A stretch of DNA of 64,000 bases from Chryseobacterium sp. H1D6B. GTDB taxonomy: Bacteria > Bacteroidota > Bacteroidia > Flavobacteriales > Weeksellaceae. Below are positions 1-9,408 of the stretch, one piece after another. The notes beneath the pieces were generated by a model. It was not told the DNA's origin. It searched no databases and saw only the letters and a list, made by a program, of their open reading frames with translations. Position numbers and translations under genes: made by a program. Each line of letters starts with the position of its first letter. The stretch's first letter is position 1. Location: positions 2,976,001 to 3,040,000 of the forward strand of contig NZ_JARXVJ010000001.1 in the NCBI RefSeq assembly GCF_029892445.1, read 5' to 3'.

Positions 1-478
1 TGTGGGAAAGGCAAGAGTATTTGATGGAGAAAAGAATTTGGTTGAAGGTATTCGGAACGGCGGCGTAAAGCACGGCGATGTAATAGTCATCAGAAATGAA
101 GGACCAAAAGGCGCCCCTGGAATGCCCGAAATGCTGAAGCCTACCAGTGCTTTAATCGGAGCCGGTTTTGGAAACAGCGTTGCATTGATTACTGATGGAA
201 GGTTCAGCGGAGGAACTCATGGTTTTGTAGTGGGACATATTACTCCTGAAGCTCAGGAAGGCGGGCTGATAGCTTTTGTAGAAGATGATGACCTCATTGA
301 AATAGATGCAGTAAATAATACAATAGAACTGCATGTCTCTGATGCAGAAATTGAAATCAGAAAACAGGGCTGGGTAAAACCTCCGTTGAAAGTTACAAAA
401 GGGCTGCTGTATAAATATGCTTTAGCAGTTTCTTCCGCGGCAGAAGGCTGTGTAACAGATGAAATACAAAATAATTAA
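1..478 (+). CDS. ilvD: Dihydroxy-acid dehydratase, C-terminal part (5' end outside window)
   Basis: This is the last ~158 codons of IlvD, which dehydrates 2,3-dihydroxy-acids to 2-oxo-acids in valine and isoleucine synthesis (cytosolic Fe-S enzyme). The reading frame is open to the window edge, so the gene is cut, not broken. The family's C-terminal signature [10 protein letters not shown] is present about 65 residues into the visible part, preceded by the [11 protein letters not shown] stretch. It ends 6 nt before ilvB, which places it as an upstream gene of the ilv operon. Identification rests on these motifs and on the context; the Fe-S cysteines are outside the window. Confidence 0.96.
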   Translation, partial: VGKARVFDGEKNLVEGIRNGGVKHGDVIVIRNEGPKGAPGMPEMLKPTSALIGAGFGNSVALITDGRFSGGTHGFVVGHITPEAQEGGLIAFVEDDDLIEIDAVNNTIELHVSDAEIEIRKQGWVKPPLKVTKGLLYKYALAVSSAAEGCVTDEIQNN

Positions 479-484
479 AACACA

Positions 485-2230
485 ATGAAGAACCGAAATT
501 TCAAAAATGACAAAAGCAGCCTGCTAATAGGAACGGAGCTCAGTGGAAGCCAGATCATCCTCGAAACCTTTCTGCAGGAAGGCGTAAAAACGATATTTGG
601 CTACCCGGGAGGAGCTATTATACCGATATATGATGCTCTTTATGACTACAAAGAAAGCTTAGAACATATACTCGTACGCCATGAGCAGGGGGCTGTACAC
701 GCTGCTCAGGGCTTTGCAAGAGCATCGGGAGAAGTGGGTGTTGTATTGGCTACAAGCGGTCCCGGAGCCACCAACCTTATTACAGGTCTGGCTGACGCCA
801 TGCTGGACAGCACACCGGTTGTATGCATTACGGGGCAGGTATATTCCCACCTTTTAGGAACAGATGCTTTTCAGGAAATAGATGTTATGAATATTACCAC
901 TCCTGTTACCAAATGGAACTATCAGGTTACCGATGCAGATGAGCTTTCTGAAGTCTTATCCAAAGCATTTTATATTGCCCGATCCGGCAGACCGGGGCCT
1001 GTAGTTATTGATATAACGAAAAATGCCCAGCTGCAGAAAATTTTATACCAGGGCTATGCAGCTTGTAATTCCCTGAGAAGCTACCAGCCCGATCCTGAGG
1101 TGCAGACAGAACCGATTGAAAAAGCAGCGGAACTGATCAACAAAGCAGAACGCCCGTTTGTAATCGTAGGGCAGGGAGTGATCCTGGGAAAGGCCGAAAA
1201 GGAATTTTTACAGTTTATTGAAAAGTCCGGAATTCCTGTTGCATGGACTATTTTAGGAATGAGTGCTGTGCCTACAGATCATCCGCAGGCGGTAGGAATG
1301 GTAGGAATGCACGGCAATTACGGTCCTAATCTTCTTACCAACGAGTGTGATGTTCTCATTGCAGTAGGAATGCGTTTTGACGACCGCGTTACCGGAAGGC
1401 TTGACCAATACGCTGTACAGGCAGCGATTATTCACCTTGATATCGATAAAGCTGAAATAAATAAAAATGTAAAAGCTGCCGTGCCTGTAATAGGAAACTG
1501 CAGAGAAACACTGCCTCTGCTTACTTCATTGGTGGAAGCTAAACAATATACTGAATGGCATACAAGGTTTAAAGATTGTCAGGAAATAGAACACATTAAT
1601 TTAATAAGCGAAGAACTGAGCCCGTCAAATGGAGATATTACAATGGGAGAAGTGATAAAATACCTTAACGAATTAACTGAAGGAAATGCAGTCATTGTAA
1701 CCGATGTCGGACAGCATCAAATGGTAGCCTGCAGGTATGCTCATTTTAACTACTCTAAAAGTAATATTACCAGCGGCGGACTTGGAACAATGGGATTTTG
1801 TCTTCCTGCAGCGATAGGAGCATCCTATGGAACAGACCGGCAGATCATTGCTGTGATGGGAGATGGCGGAGCCCAAATGAATATACAGGAACTGGGGACG
1901 GTGATGCAGTATCAACCCAACATAAAAATTTTAATTCTTAATAACTGCTTTCTGGGAATGGTAAGGCAGTGGCAGGAATTATTCCATAATGAAAGATACT
2001 CTTTTGTAGATATCCAGAGCCCTGATTTTGTACAGGTAGCTAAGGGGTACGGGATATCAGGCAAAAAAGTAGTACAGAGAGAAGATTTAAAAGAATCTAT
2101 TCATGAAATGCTGCACACTGAAGGCGCCTATCTTCTGGAGATCATGGTAGAGAAAGAGTACAATGTTTTTCCAATGGTTCCTCAGGGTAAAAGCGTATCG
2201 GAAATCGTTTTAACAAATAATAAAATTTAA
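485..2230 (+). CDS. ilvB: Acetolactate synthase, large (catalytic) subunit
   Basis: Thiamine-diphosphate enzyme that condenses two pyruvates, or pyruvate with 2-oxobutyrate, the first common step of branched-chain amino acid synthesis. At 581 aa it has the usual family length. The N-terminal Pyr domain has GYPGGAIIPIYD and the catalytic Glu in VRHEQGAVHAAQG (E67). A central FAD/DHAP-type domain follows, then the PP domain with the ThDP/Mg motif beginning GDGG at residue 459 and ending in NN about 27 residues later. The ATG lies 6 nt after the ilvD stop and the gene is followed after 12 nt by the regulatory subunit, so the three are almost certainly co-transcribed. Confidence 0.98.
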   Translation: MKNRNFKNDKSSLLIGTELSGSQIILETFLQEGVKTIFGYPGGAIIPIYDALYDYKESLEHILVRHEQGAVHAAQGFARASGEVGVVLATSGPGATNLITGLADAMLDSTPVVCITGQVYSHLLGTDAFQEIDVMNITTPVTKWNYQVTDADELSEVLSKAFYIARSGRPGPVVIDITKNAQLQKILYQGYAACNSLRSYQPDPEVQTEPIEKAAELINKAERPFVIVGQGVILGKAEKEFLQFIEKSGIPVAWTILGMSAVPTDHPQAVGMVGMHGNYGPNLLTNECDVLIAVGMRFDDRVTGRLDQYAVQAAIIHLDIDKAEINKNVKAAVPVIGNCRETLPLLTSLVEAKQYTEWHTRFKDCQEIEHINLISEELSPSNGDITMGEVIKYLNELTEGNAVIVTDVGQHQMVACRYAHFNYSKSNITSGGLGTMGFCLPAAIGASYGTDRQIIAVMGDGGAQMNIQELGTVMQYQPNIKILILNNCFLGMVRQWQELFHNERYSFVDIQSPDFVQVAKGYGISGKKVVQREDLKESIHEMLHTEGAYLLEIMVEKEYNVFPMVPQGKSVSEIVLTNNKI

Positions 2231-2242
2231 AAGTAACAAATT

Positions 2243-2524
2243 ATGAATGAAGAAAAAAAAGAATATATGATCACCGCTCATATAGAAAATTACACGGGTT
2301 TTATCAGCCGGATCAGCAATATTTTTTCCAGAAGAAGAATCAATATAGTGAGTCTCCATGCCGGTCCTTCAGAAAAATCAGACAGCAGGAAACTCATTGT
2401 TGTAGTGAAAGAAACTGAGGAGGTGATAGAAAAACTGACCCGCCAGATAGAAAAACAGGTAGATGTTTTGGAGGTGTCTTACCATCAGAACCCCCGTCGG
2501 GAAACAATACAACATGCAAACTAA
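2243..2524 (+). CDS. ilvN: Acetolactate synthase, small regulatory subunit (ACT domain only)
   Basis: Regulatory partner of IlvB that binds valine through an ACT domain and gives feedback inhibition. The 93 residues cover one ACT domain (roughly residues 8-80, starting YMITAHIENYTGFISRISNIF). The second, C-terminal domain found in ~160-residue IlvH-type subunits is missing. The stop codon is clean and ilvC follows normally, so this looks like a naturally short IlvM/IlvN-type subunit and not a truncation. Position between ilvB and ilvC supports the call. Confidence 0.94.
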   Translation: MNEEKKEYMITAHIENYTGFISRISNIFSRRRINIVSLHAGPSEKSDSRKLIVVVKETEEVIEKLTRQIEKQVDVLEVSYHQNPRRETIQHAN

Positions 2525-2558
2525 TTATTAAAATCAATCATTAAAAAATATAAATAAA

Positions 2559-3605
2559 ATGGCAAAATTAAATTTCGGAGGAGTTGAAGAGAATGTAGTT
2601 ACAAGACAGGAATTCCCGTTAGAGAAAGCTCAAGAAGTATTAAAAAATGAAGTAGTAGCAGTTATTGGATATGGAGTACAAGGCCCGGGACAGGCACTTA
2701 ATCAAAGAGACAACGGAATAAATGTAATTGTAGGCCAGCGTAAGAACTCAAAATCTTGGGATAAAGCTGTGGCAGACGGATTCGTTCCTGGAGAGACATT
2801 ATTTGAAATAGAAGAAGCCCTGAAAAAAGGAACAATTATCTGTTATCTGCTGAGTGATGCAGCCCAGATAGAGTACTGGCCTAAAGTGAAACAGCATTTA
2901 ACACCAGGTAAAGCCCTGTATTTTTCCCACGGGTTTGGAATTACATTTAATGAACGTACAGGGATTGTTCCGCCGGCTGATGTAGATGTTTTTCTCGTAG
3001 CACCCAAAGGTTCCGGAACATCACTGAGAAGAATGTTTCTGCAGAACAGAGGTCTGAACAGCAGTTTTGCCGTTTATCAGGATGTTACCGGCAAAGCAAG
3101 AGACCGTGTAATTGCTTTAGGAATAGCAGTAGGAAGCGGTTATTTATTTGAAACCGATTTTAAAAAAGAAGTATACAGTGATCTTACAGGTGAAAGAGGA
3201 ACATTGATGGGAGCGGTACAGGGAATATTTGCAGCTCAATATGAAGTCTTGAGAAAAAATGGACACAGCCCTTCCGAAGCGTTCAATGAAACAGTAGAAG
3301 AACTTACCCAGTCATTAATGCCTTTAGTAGCAGAAAACGGCATGGACTGGATGTATGCGAACTGCAGTACAACTGCTCAGAGGGGTGCTTTAGACTGGTG
3401 GAAACGTTTTAGAGATGCCACTTCTCCAGTATTTGAAGAATTGTATAACAATGTGGCTTCCGGAAATGAAGCGCAGTTATCCATTGACAGCAACAGTAAG
3501 CCCGATTATAGAGAAAAGCTGAATGCAGAACTCACAGAGCTTCGGGAAAGTGAAATGTGGCAGGCTGGTAAAACCGTCCGCAGTTTAAGACCAGAAAATA
3601 ATTAA
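2559..3605 (+). CDS. ilvC: Ketol-acid reductoisomerase
   Basis: Isomerises and reduces acetolactate or acetohydroxybutyrate to the dihydroxy-acid. The N-terminal Rossmann domain has the nucleotide loop IGYGVQGPGQ near residue 37, followed by VGQRKNSKSW, whose basic and Ser residues would contact the cofactor phosphate. The C-terminal knotted helical domain includes DLTGERGTLMG and the metal-binding acidic residues. At 348 aa it is close to the short class I enzymes, with a somewhat longer loop after beta-2. Its TAA overlaps the next ATG by one base (TAATG), indicating translational coupling to ilvA. Confidence 0.98.
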   Translation: MAKLNFGGVEENVVTRQEFPLEKAQEVLKNEVVAVIGYGVQGPGQALNQRDNGINVIVGQRKNSKSWDKAVADGFVPGETLFEIEEALKKGTIICYLLSDAAQIEYWPKVKQHLTPGKALYFSHGFGITFNERTGIVPPADVDVFLVAPKGSGTSLRRMFLQNRGLNSSFAVYQDVTGKARDRVIALGIAVGSGYLFETDFKKEVYSDLTGERGTLMGAVQGIFAAQYEVLRKNGHSPSEAFNETVEELTQSLMPLVAENGMDWMYANCSTTAQRGALDWWKRFRDATSPVFEELYNNVASGNEAQLSIDSNSKPDYREKLNAELTELRESEMWQAGKTVRSLRPENN

Positions 3606-4867
3606 TGATGAAAGAAACCTGCTCATTACTTACTTTAGATAATATAAACAAGGCTGCTGGGAGACTCAAAAATGTAAGTGTGAGGACACCGCTGTCAGTC
3701 AATAACAATTTATCGGCTGTTTATAATTCCAATATTAATTTTAAAAGAGAAGATCTGCAGCGGGTAAGATCTTACAAAATCAGAGGTGCTTATAATAAAA
3801 TGGCCTCATTGTCTAAAGAAAATCTTTCCAAAGGAGTGGTTTGCGCCAGTGCAGGAAATCATGCACAGGGAGTCGCATTTGCATGCAGTGCTATGAAAAC
3901 GAAAGGAACTATATTTATGCCGCTGCCTACCCCCGGACAAAAATTAGAACAGGTCAAAATGTTTGGTGGAACTTACGTGGATGTAGTGCTCTGCGGAGAT
4001 ACCTTTGATGAAGCTAAAGATGCTGCACTGGAATTTTGTGAAACCAATGAAGGAATATTTATTCATCCGTTTGATGATCCTGCTATTATTGAAGGGCAGG
4101 CCACAGTAGCATTGGAAATACTGGAACAATCAGGAAGACCGGTTGATTATCTTTTTTTACCTATTGGAGGCGGAGGATTAGCAGCCGGAGTCTGCAGTGT
4201 CTTTCAAACGCTTTCTCCGAAAACCAAAATTATAGGAGCAGAGCCGTCCGGAGCAGCAAGCATGACAAGGGCAATGGAGCAGGGAAGACCTGTTCATCTT
4301 GAAAAAATAAGCCGTTTTGTAGATGGGGCTGCTGTACAGAAAGTAGGGGATCTTACCTTTGCTGTCTGTCAGAATGTTTTACATGATGTGGTTGCTATTG
4401 ATGAAGGAATGATCTGTGAGACAATACTTTCATTGTATAATAAAGATGCTGTTGTAGTAGAACCTGCCGGCGCCTTATCTGTCGCCGCTTTAGAAAAATA
4501 CAAAGACGAAATACAAGGGAAAAATGTTGTGTGCATTATCAGCGGCAGCAATAATGATATTACCAGGATGGAAGAAATAAAAGAAAAGGCACTCCTCTAT
4601 GCAGGGTTGAAACACTATTTTTTAGTGAAATTCGCGCAGCGTCCTGGTGCATTGAAATCTTTTGTAATAGATGTTTTAGGTCCAAATGATGACATCACAA
4701 GCTTTGAGTACACCAAGAAAAACTCAAAAGAAAAAGGAATCGCAGTAGTCGGAATTTTATTGAAAAAAAATGATGATTTTAAACCGCTGCTGGATAAAAT
4801 GAAAAAATATGATTTTTTTGTTAAGTATCTGAATAATGATCCTTCATTAATGCATCTTTTGACTTAA
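3605..4867 (+). CDS. ilvA: Threonine dehydratase (threonine ammonia-lyase), ACT-containing
   Basis: PLP enzyme that deaminates threonine to 2-oxobutyrate, the entry to isoleucine synthesis. The PLP lysine is K58 in RSYKIRGAYN; the phosphate-binding glycine loop GGGGLAAG lies near residue 190. A C-terminal ACT-like regulatory domain (about 335-420, beginning HYFLVKFAQRPGAL) suggests allosteric control. The 420 aa length fits the single-ACT biosynthetic type rather than the 514 aa E. coli form. Start overlaps the ilvC stop by one base; a second ATG follows immediately, so either may be used. It is the last gene of the operon. Confidence 0.97.
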   Translation: MMKETCSLLTLDNINKAAGRLKNVSVRTPLSVNNNLSAVYNSNINFKREDLQRVRSYKIRGAYNKMASLSKENLSKGVVCASAGNHAQGVAFACSAMKTKGTIFMPLPTPGQKLEQVKMFGGTYVDVVLCGDTFDEAKDAALEFCETNEGIFIHPFDDPAIIEGQATVALEILEQSGRPVDYLFLPIGGGGLAAGVCSVFQTLSPKTKIIGAEPSGAASMTRAMEQGRPVHLEKISRFVDGAAVQKVGDLTFAVCQNVLHDVVAIDEGMICETILSLYNKDAVVVEPAGALSVAALEKYKDEIQGKNVVCIISGSNNDITRMEEIKEKALLYAGLKHYFLVKFAQRPGALKSFVIDVLGPNDDITSFEYTKKNSKEKGIAVVGILLKKNDDFKPLLDKMKKYDFFVKYLNNDPSLMHLLT

Positions 4868-4933
4868 ATGAAAATATACAGTTCCCTCAAATGTAATTTT
4901 TGATCTGGCTGTTCTAAAAACAATGATGAAAAG

Positions 4934-4961
4934 AAAGCTTCACAATTTGTGAAGCTTTTTT
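4934..4961 (+). terminator. Rho-independent terminator of the ilv operon
   Basis: A ten-pair perfect stem (AAGCTTCACA pairing with TGTGAAGCTT) with a 3-nt loop is followed by a run of T. It sits 67 nt after the ilvA stop, and the next gene is on the other strand. Confidence 0.88.
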
Positions 4962-4980
4962 ATGTTTTCAAATTTTAATG

Positions 4981-5058
4981 TGTCATTCAGAACGGAGCCG
5001 AAGGCGCATTGAAGAATCTCACTAAAAAAAATAGATTTCTCCTGCCGTCGAAATGACA
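4981..5058 (-). repeat. Dispersed 77-78 bp repeat with short terminal inverted repeats, copy A
   Basis: The element starts with TGTCATTC and ends with GAAATGACA, giving imperfect inverted ends. Read on the minus strand it aligns over its whole length with copy B at 27539-27615: 34 of 41 positions match by hand in the distal half (TGAGATTCTT ... TTCTGAATGACA), and the leading half is also similar. It lies between two convergent genes, after the ilv terminator. It encodes nothing visible. It looks like a MITE- or REP-like intergenic element. Confidence 0.72.
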
Positions 5059-5080
5059 TTATTTGCAGTATCAATCTCGA

Positions 5081-6550
5081 TCATCTTTCGAGCGTAAAAT
5101 TAGGGATCACTTTCGGACGCTCAGTTTCATTGGCTGCTTTCCAAGAAGTTCTGTACATCCATTCCGTCATTTTATAGAGCTTTTTATAATTAATGTTTTC
5201 AGATTCATCCTGGGGCGTATGGTATTGATCGTGCAGGACACTGGTGAAAAATACCGCAGGAATTCCTAATTTTGCATAAGGAAGATGGTCACTTCTGAAA
5301 TAGAAATATTCCGCATGATTAGGAGAATCCCAGTCTTTCAGATATTTAAATTTTGTACTTTCATTATTGGCGTCTTCGGCCATTTTTACCAATTCCTCAG
5401 AATTTTTATGGGGAGCATTACCGCCTAATAAAGCCGCTTCATTATTATCATTTCTTCCGATCATATCCCCGTTTAAAACAGCAATAATTTTTTCTTTCGG
5501 AACTACAGGATGCGCGGCATGCCATCTTGAACCCAATAATCCTCTTTCTTCTGCGCCATGGAAAACAAATAAAATACTTCTTTTTCCGGGCTGTTTTTTA
5601 TAAGCTCTGGCCATGGCTAACATGGCTACACAGGTACTTGCATTGTCATCCGCTCCATTGTAGATCGTGTCATTTTTTACGGGATGTCTTATTCCGTCAT
5701 GATCCTGATGGCCGCTCAGCAGTACATATTCATCTTTTAATTTTGGATCAGTTCCTTCAATTTTACCGATGATATTTACCGATGGATATTTATAGGTTTC
5801 AGTGATGAGGTTTAATGAAATTTTAGGATTGTTTTTTACCCAATCTGCATTTTCTCGTTTTATCCATAAAACAGGAATATTATTTGTTACCTTTTCCCTT
5901 AATCCTTCCACGCCGTAAGAACCTCTTGTCATCTGGGGGAGAACTTCCACCCAGCTTTTTTCGGAAATATCATCTGTAATAAAGATGATTGCTTTTGCAC
6001 CTGATTCATACGCCTTATTGTAATATTTCGTTCTTACAAATCCAGGATATCTTCTTACAAAAAGAGTCATTTCTTTGTCAATATTTTTATCGGAAGCGTT
6101 GACGGCAAGAATTTTCCCTTTTATATTTAATTTAGATAGATCTTCGGGTTCTGTATTTCCGGCATATACAATCTCAGAATCAATATTGGCGTTTACCGGT
6201 TCCGCCACTAAAAAATCTTTCCATAATTTTAAATTATTGTCTCCAATTTTTAAACTGCTTTGCGGAATAATCTGATGTCTGTACATGTCAAAAAACTGGA
6301 AAAAAGTTCCGTTGTCTCCCGCGGGTTTCATTCCTGCTTCTTTGGCTTTGTCGGCCAGCCACATGGAAACTTTCAATTCGTCTAGAGTTCCCGCTTCACG
6401 TCCCCAAAATTGGTCTGCCGCCAATTCATACATATCTTTTCTAAGATCTGTTTCTTTGATAGCTGAGACTAGAGGTTTTTTATAATTTTGAGCATTTCCA
6501 AAACTGAAAATGAACAAAGTAAAAATGGATAAAAGATAATTTTTTTTCAT
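5081..6550 (-). CDS. Secreted M28-family zinc metallopeptidase (aminopeptidase-like)
   Basis: Predicted exported peptidase. An N-terminal signal peptide (about residues 1-20, ending GNAQ) is followed by a PA-like insert (roughly 120-250) and an M28 catalytic domain. The visible dinuclear zinc ligands match the family: His281 in SGHQDHDG, Asp301 in NGADDNAS, Glu334/Glu335 in HGAEERGLLGS, Asp362 in NGDMIGRN and His444 in YHTPQD. No type IX sorting domain is present at the C-terminus, so it is probably periplasmic or membrane-associated. It follows the small gene at 6558-6797 after 7 nt and is probably in one transcript with it. Substrate specificity cannot be read from sequence. Confidence 0.93.
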   Translation of the reverse strand: MKKNYLLSIFTLFIFSFGNAQNYKKPLVSAIKETDLRKDMYELAADQFWGREAGTLDELKVSMWLADKAKEAGMKPAGDNGTFFQFFDMYRHQIIPQSSLKIGDNNLKLWKDFLVAEPVNANIDSEIVYAGNTEPEDLSKLNIKGKILAVNASDKNIDKEMTLFVRRYPGFVRTKYYNKAYESGAKAIIFITDDISEKSWVEVLPQMTRGSYGVEGLREKVTNNIPVLWIKRENADWVKNNPKISLNLITETYKYPSVNIIGKIEGTDPKLKDEYVLLSGHQDHDGIRHPVKNDTIYNGADDNASTCVAMLAMARAYKKQPGKRSILFVFHGAEERGLLGSRWHAAHPVVPKEKIIAVLNGDMIGRNDNNEAALLGGNAPHKNSEELVKMAEDANNESTKFKYLKDWDSPNHAEYFYFRSDHLPYAKLGIPAVFFTSVLHDQYHTPQDESENINYKKLYKMTEWMYRTSWKAANETERPKVIPNFTLER

Positions 6551-6557
6551 TGTGTTA

Positions 6558-6797
6558 TTATTTACTTGAACTGCTCAGTTTTTCTGAAAACTGCTTTGAA
6601 AACTCTTTTCTGTCTTCTTCTAATTTTTCCTGATTTGAAGGGAGAATGTAATTAAAAATAATCTTATCCTCATTGTCTAAAAAGATAATCTCTTTTTCGG
6701 TTCCATCAATCATCTGTGAGAAAATTTCCCACATAGGAGTGTCCTTTAATTTTAATAAATCAAAAAACTGTTCTGCCTTTATTTCTATTGTTTTCAT
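6558..6797 (-). CDS. Small protein of unknown function (79 aa)
   Basis: Acidic, charged 79-residue protein without signal peptide or membrane segment, so probably cytosolic. It begins MKTIEIKAEQFFDLLKLKD, and the C-terminal third is rich in Glu/Lys and probably helical. I do not recognise a family. The ORF lies 7 nt upstream of the M28 peptidase on the same strand, which suggests co-transcription, but no functional link can be inferred. Codon use resembles the neighbours, which supports it being real. Confidence 0.7.
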   Translation of the reverse strand: MKTIEIKAEQFFDLLKLKDTPMWEIFSQMIDGTEKEIIFLDNEDKIIFNYILPSNQEKLEEDRKEFSKQFSEKLSSSSK

Positions 6798-6895
6798 TTT
6801 TATGATGTATTACTGATTGCTCATTAACTTACAACTCACATTTAACTGCCTGTAAAAATTTAAATTTTCCATCTCCTCTAAAGGAATGCTGTGTA

Positions 6896-9304
6896 TTAAA
6901 ATTCAAGCAGTTTTAGTTTAAACTGTATGGCAAAGTTTTGTTTAAAATTTGGAGTGGTATAATATCCGACTCTATAAAATAATCCTAAATTAAAATAGGA
7001 AGAAAGAAAATTATTCCACTCCAGACCTACTTCCTGATACAAATGATCTAATTTTCTAAATTGGAACTCATGATATTCAGGGTGCTTCATATCTCCAATC
7101 GTTCCTCTCAATACAAAGTCGAAACTTGAAACATTTTGTCCGAAACTCTTCAGATATAACGGAAGTTTATGGGTGAAATAATAAGCGATAAACTTATCAT
7201 TATAATATTTTCCGCCTTCTAAAGTAGCAAAACCTAGGTAAGAAGTAAGGTTAAAATTAATATCTCTGCTTGGAGAAGCCAGTCCGTTCATCGTGAAATT
7301 CTTCCAGATAGGAGCTTCGCCAAAAACCATTCCTCCGTAAAATCTCACTCCTGTAGTCCCCAGCATAGTTTTGAAATTATGAACGAAAAGGGCGTCAAAT
7401 CGGGTATAATTAAAATCTCCGCCAAGGATTTTAAAACTCTGTTCATAATTGAAATAGAGTTCCGGATATTTCTGGTCGATGATAGATTTCCCTTGAGGGG
7501 TCATAATATTTGTAGAATTCGGGGAAAATTTAAGCGTAAATAAAGTATTGAAGTTTTCAAATGCAGGCCCGCTGTTTCTGAACTGATAATCGAATTTAGC
7601 TTCTTCGAAATTTCTTCGCGCTGCAAAGACCAGTGTAAGGCCGTTTGTCACATCATTAAGATAAGATAAAGAAGCCCCTCTGTAATGATAGTATTTATCG
7701 TTATTAAGGTTATTTCCATAATTCATCATCCTCATTTTAAAATTCCAGAGTCTTCTGTAAAATTCTCCTGAAGCGGTAACATCATTATAATATTCAAGTC
7801 TGAAAAATGAAGTTTTATCCAGCGTGGTCTTCATGTCAAGACCTATTCCGTATTTCCATTTGTCATCTTTAAAACCGTATGCAAAATAATAATCCGGAGA
7901 AAAATAAGGATTAAAGTTCTCATTCAGTTTTGCTTTTAAACCGACCCTGAAACCTTCATATAAGTTGTAATTAACGATCTCATCTACAGCAAAATCTACG
8001 ATTCCTGCTCTGATCTGCCCATTGATCAAACCGGTAAGTATCCTTGCTTTGTTATCAATATTGTATATTTTTCCAAGGCTGTCAATAGTGGAATACGTAT
8101 TCTGTTCTCTTGCTGTGAGAGGCTCGGTTCTGTATCGGTCTAATGTCCTTCCGTCAGCATTTTTCACAGTAAAAGTATAGCCTTTAAAATCATTAGGACC
8201 ATCTTCAGCAGGAGACTTGAAATCAAAATAGGTAGAACTTAAAAAAGCATAGGTTCCGAAACTTTGTTTACTCTTTTTCGTTTCCTCCGGATGATTTTTA
8301 TCCCCGTCTTCCATCGCCATCTTGCTCATTCTCAGCTTTACCTTTTCATGAGCCAGAAACCATTTATTATTGTAAAATACCCATGTGCTGGCAATAATTC
8401 CGTCGTTTTTGTTTTTACTGATGTTTTCAATTTTTTTAATACCGTAAGTTTCAGTATCAATATAAATTGTTCCGTTATATTTTCTTTTCTTATCGTTTTT
8501 TTTGTAGTTCACTTCACGGAAACGGATGACGAAATTTTTCCTTCCGTCAAGCTGTATCGTATCAGTAAGGAAAAACCGGTATAAACCTCTGTTTTCCTGT
8601 TTTATCTGGTTGGGAATACGGTCTCTGTTGCTCTGCTGCAGGGCAATCATTTCATAGATAGGCTGTTTAAGCCCTGAAATCCTGTTGTCCAGAATATTGA
8701 TCTTTTCGCCGTATTTTTTCGAGTACATAAATTCCTGTGCTCTTTCCCAAAGGAATAGTTTGCTGTTTGAAAATATTTTTCGTGCAGAAATGTTATTTAG
8801 TGAATCTTTTTTTCTTTTTTTCTTGAAAAAATCACTGTCGTTAAAGAATTCGTTAAATTGAGAAATGCTGTCTTCATCAATATCTAGAGAAACCTTTTCG
8901 TAAGATTTATAAGTATAGGAATTTAAACTTTTCGGAGAATTTTCTTTAAATAACTGATTTACCTTTTTCAAAATTTCCAATGCTCTCGGGTCACTTTTAT
9001 CTTCAATGACCACCGCTTCAATAGCTGTAGTTTTAGCCGAAGTATTGATCAGAGAAACTTCCATGTGATCTTCTACGAGAGCCGTCTCTTTATAATAATG
9101 ATCGGCCTCTACTTCAATACTTTTGCATTTGGCTTTAAACTCTAAAATACCCTGAGAATCTGTCTGGCCTATTATTTTGCCATTACAAAATACTTTAGCA
9201 TTAGAAATGGGCGTTTTACCGGCTTCATCTACTACTTTTATTTTTGATTGTGAATAACCAAAAATAAATAACCAGAGCAGTAAGAAAGATAAAATCCTTT
9301 TCAT
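6896..9304 (-). CDS. DUF5686-type envelope protein with CarboxypepD_reg-like N-terminal domain
   Basis: Large (802 aa) exported protein of a family widespread in Bacteroidota. After a signal peptide (MKRILSFLLLWLFIFGYSQ) comes a short CarboxypepD_reg-like beta domain (about residues 20-90, with GKTPISNAKVFCNGK). The long C-terminal part is rich in aromatic, alternating beta strands and ends FKLKLLEF, as expected of an outer-membrane barrel. I chose the ATG at 9304 over the one nine codons upstream for two reasons: the signal peptide begins there, and a -7 box (TAATTTTG on the minus strand, 9319-9326) lies between the two candidates. Function is unknown; a TonB-independent outer-membrane role is inference. 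Confidence 0.85.
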   Translation of the reverse strand: MKRILSFLLLWLFIFGYSQSKIKVVDEAGKTPISNAKVFCNGKIIGQTDSQGILEFKAKCKSIEVEADHYYKETALVEDHMEVSLINTSAKTTAIEAVVIEDKSDPRALEILKKVNQLFKENSPKSLNSYTYKSYEKVSLDIDEDSISQFNEFFNDSDFFKKKRKKDSLNNISARKIFSNSKLFLWERAQEFMYSKKYGEKINILDNRISGLKQPIYEMIALQQSNRDRIPNQIKQENRGLYRFFLTDTIQLDGRKNFVIRFREVNYKKNDKKRKYNGTIYIDTETYGIKKIENISKNKNDGIIASTWVFYNNKWFLAHEKVKLRMSKMAMEDGDKNHPEETKKSKQSFGTYAFLSSTYFDFKSPAEDGPNDFKGYTFTVKNADGRTLDRYRTEPLTAREQNTYSTIDSLGKIYNIDNKARILTGLINGQIRAGIVDFAVDEIVNYNLYEGFRVGLKAKLNENFNPYFSPDYYFAYGFKDDKWKYGIGLDMKTTLDKTSFFRLEYYNDVTASGEFYRRLWNFKMRMMNYGNNLNNDKYYHYRGASLSYLNDVTNGLTLVFAARRNFEEAKFDYQFRNSGPAFENFNTLFTLKFSPNSTNIMTPQGKSIIDQKYPELYFNYEQSFKILGGDFNYTRFDALFVHNFKTMLGTTGVRFYGGMVFGEAPIWKNFTMNGLASPSRDINFNLTSYLGFATLEGGKYYNDKFIAYYFTHKLPLYLKSFGQNVSSFDFVLRGTIGDMKHPEYHEFQFRKLDHLYQEVGLEWNNFLSSYFNLGLFYRVGYYTTPNFKQNFAIQFKLKLLEF

Positions 9305-9318
9305 AAAAAAATGTGCAT

Positions 9319-9326
9319 CAAAATTA
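9319..9326 (-). promoter_or_regulatory. Candidate Bacteroidota -7 promoter box for the DUF5686 gene
   Basis: TAATTTTG on the minus strand matches TAnnTTTG exactly and ends 14 nt before the ATG at 9304. No clear -33 TTG was found. It helps decide the start codon of the downstream gene. Confidence 0.45.
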
Positions 9327-9408
9327 ATCATATTTATTCTTCTAAGAAAGTTTTTAACTAATTGTTAGTAATAGTTTTAACTTTTATATGAAAGGATAAA
9401 ATACCTAG

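Noticed and set aside
152..334. Minus-strand frame over ilvD (60 codons)
   Set aside because: Wholly inside a clearly coding gene on the other strand; shadow frame.
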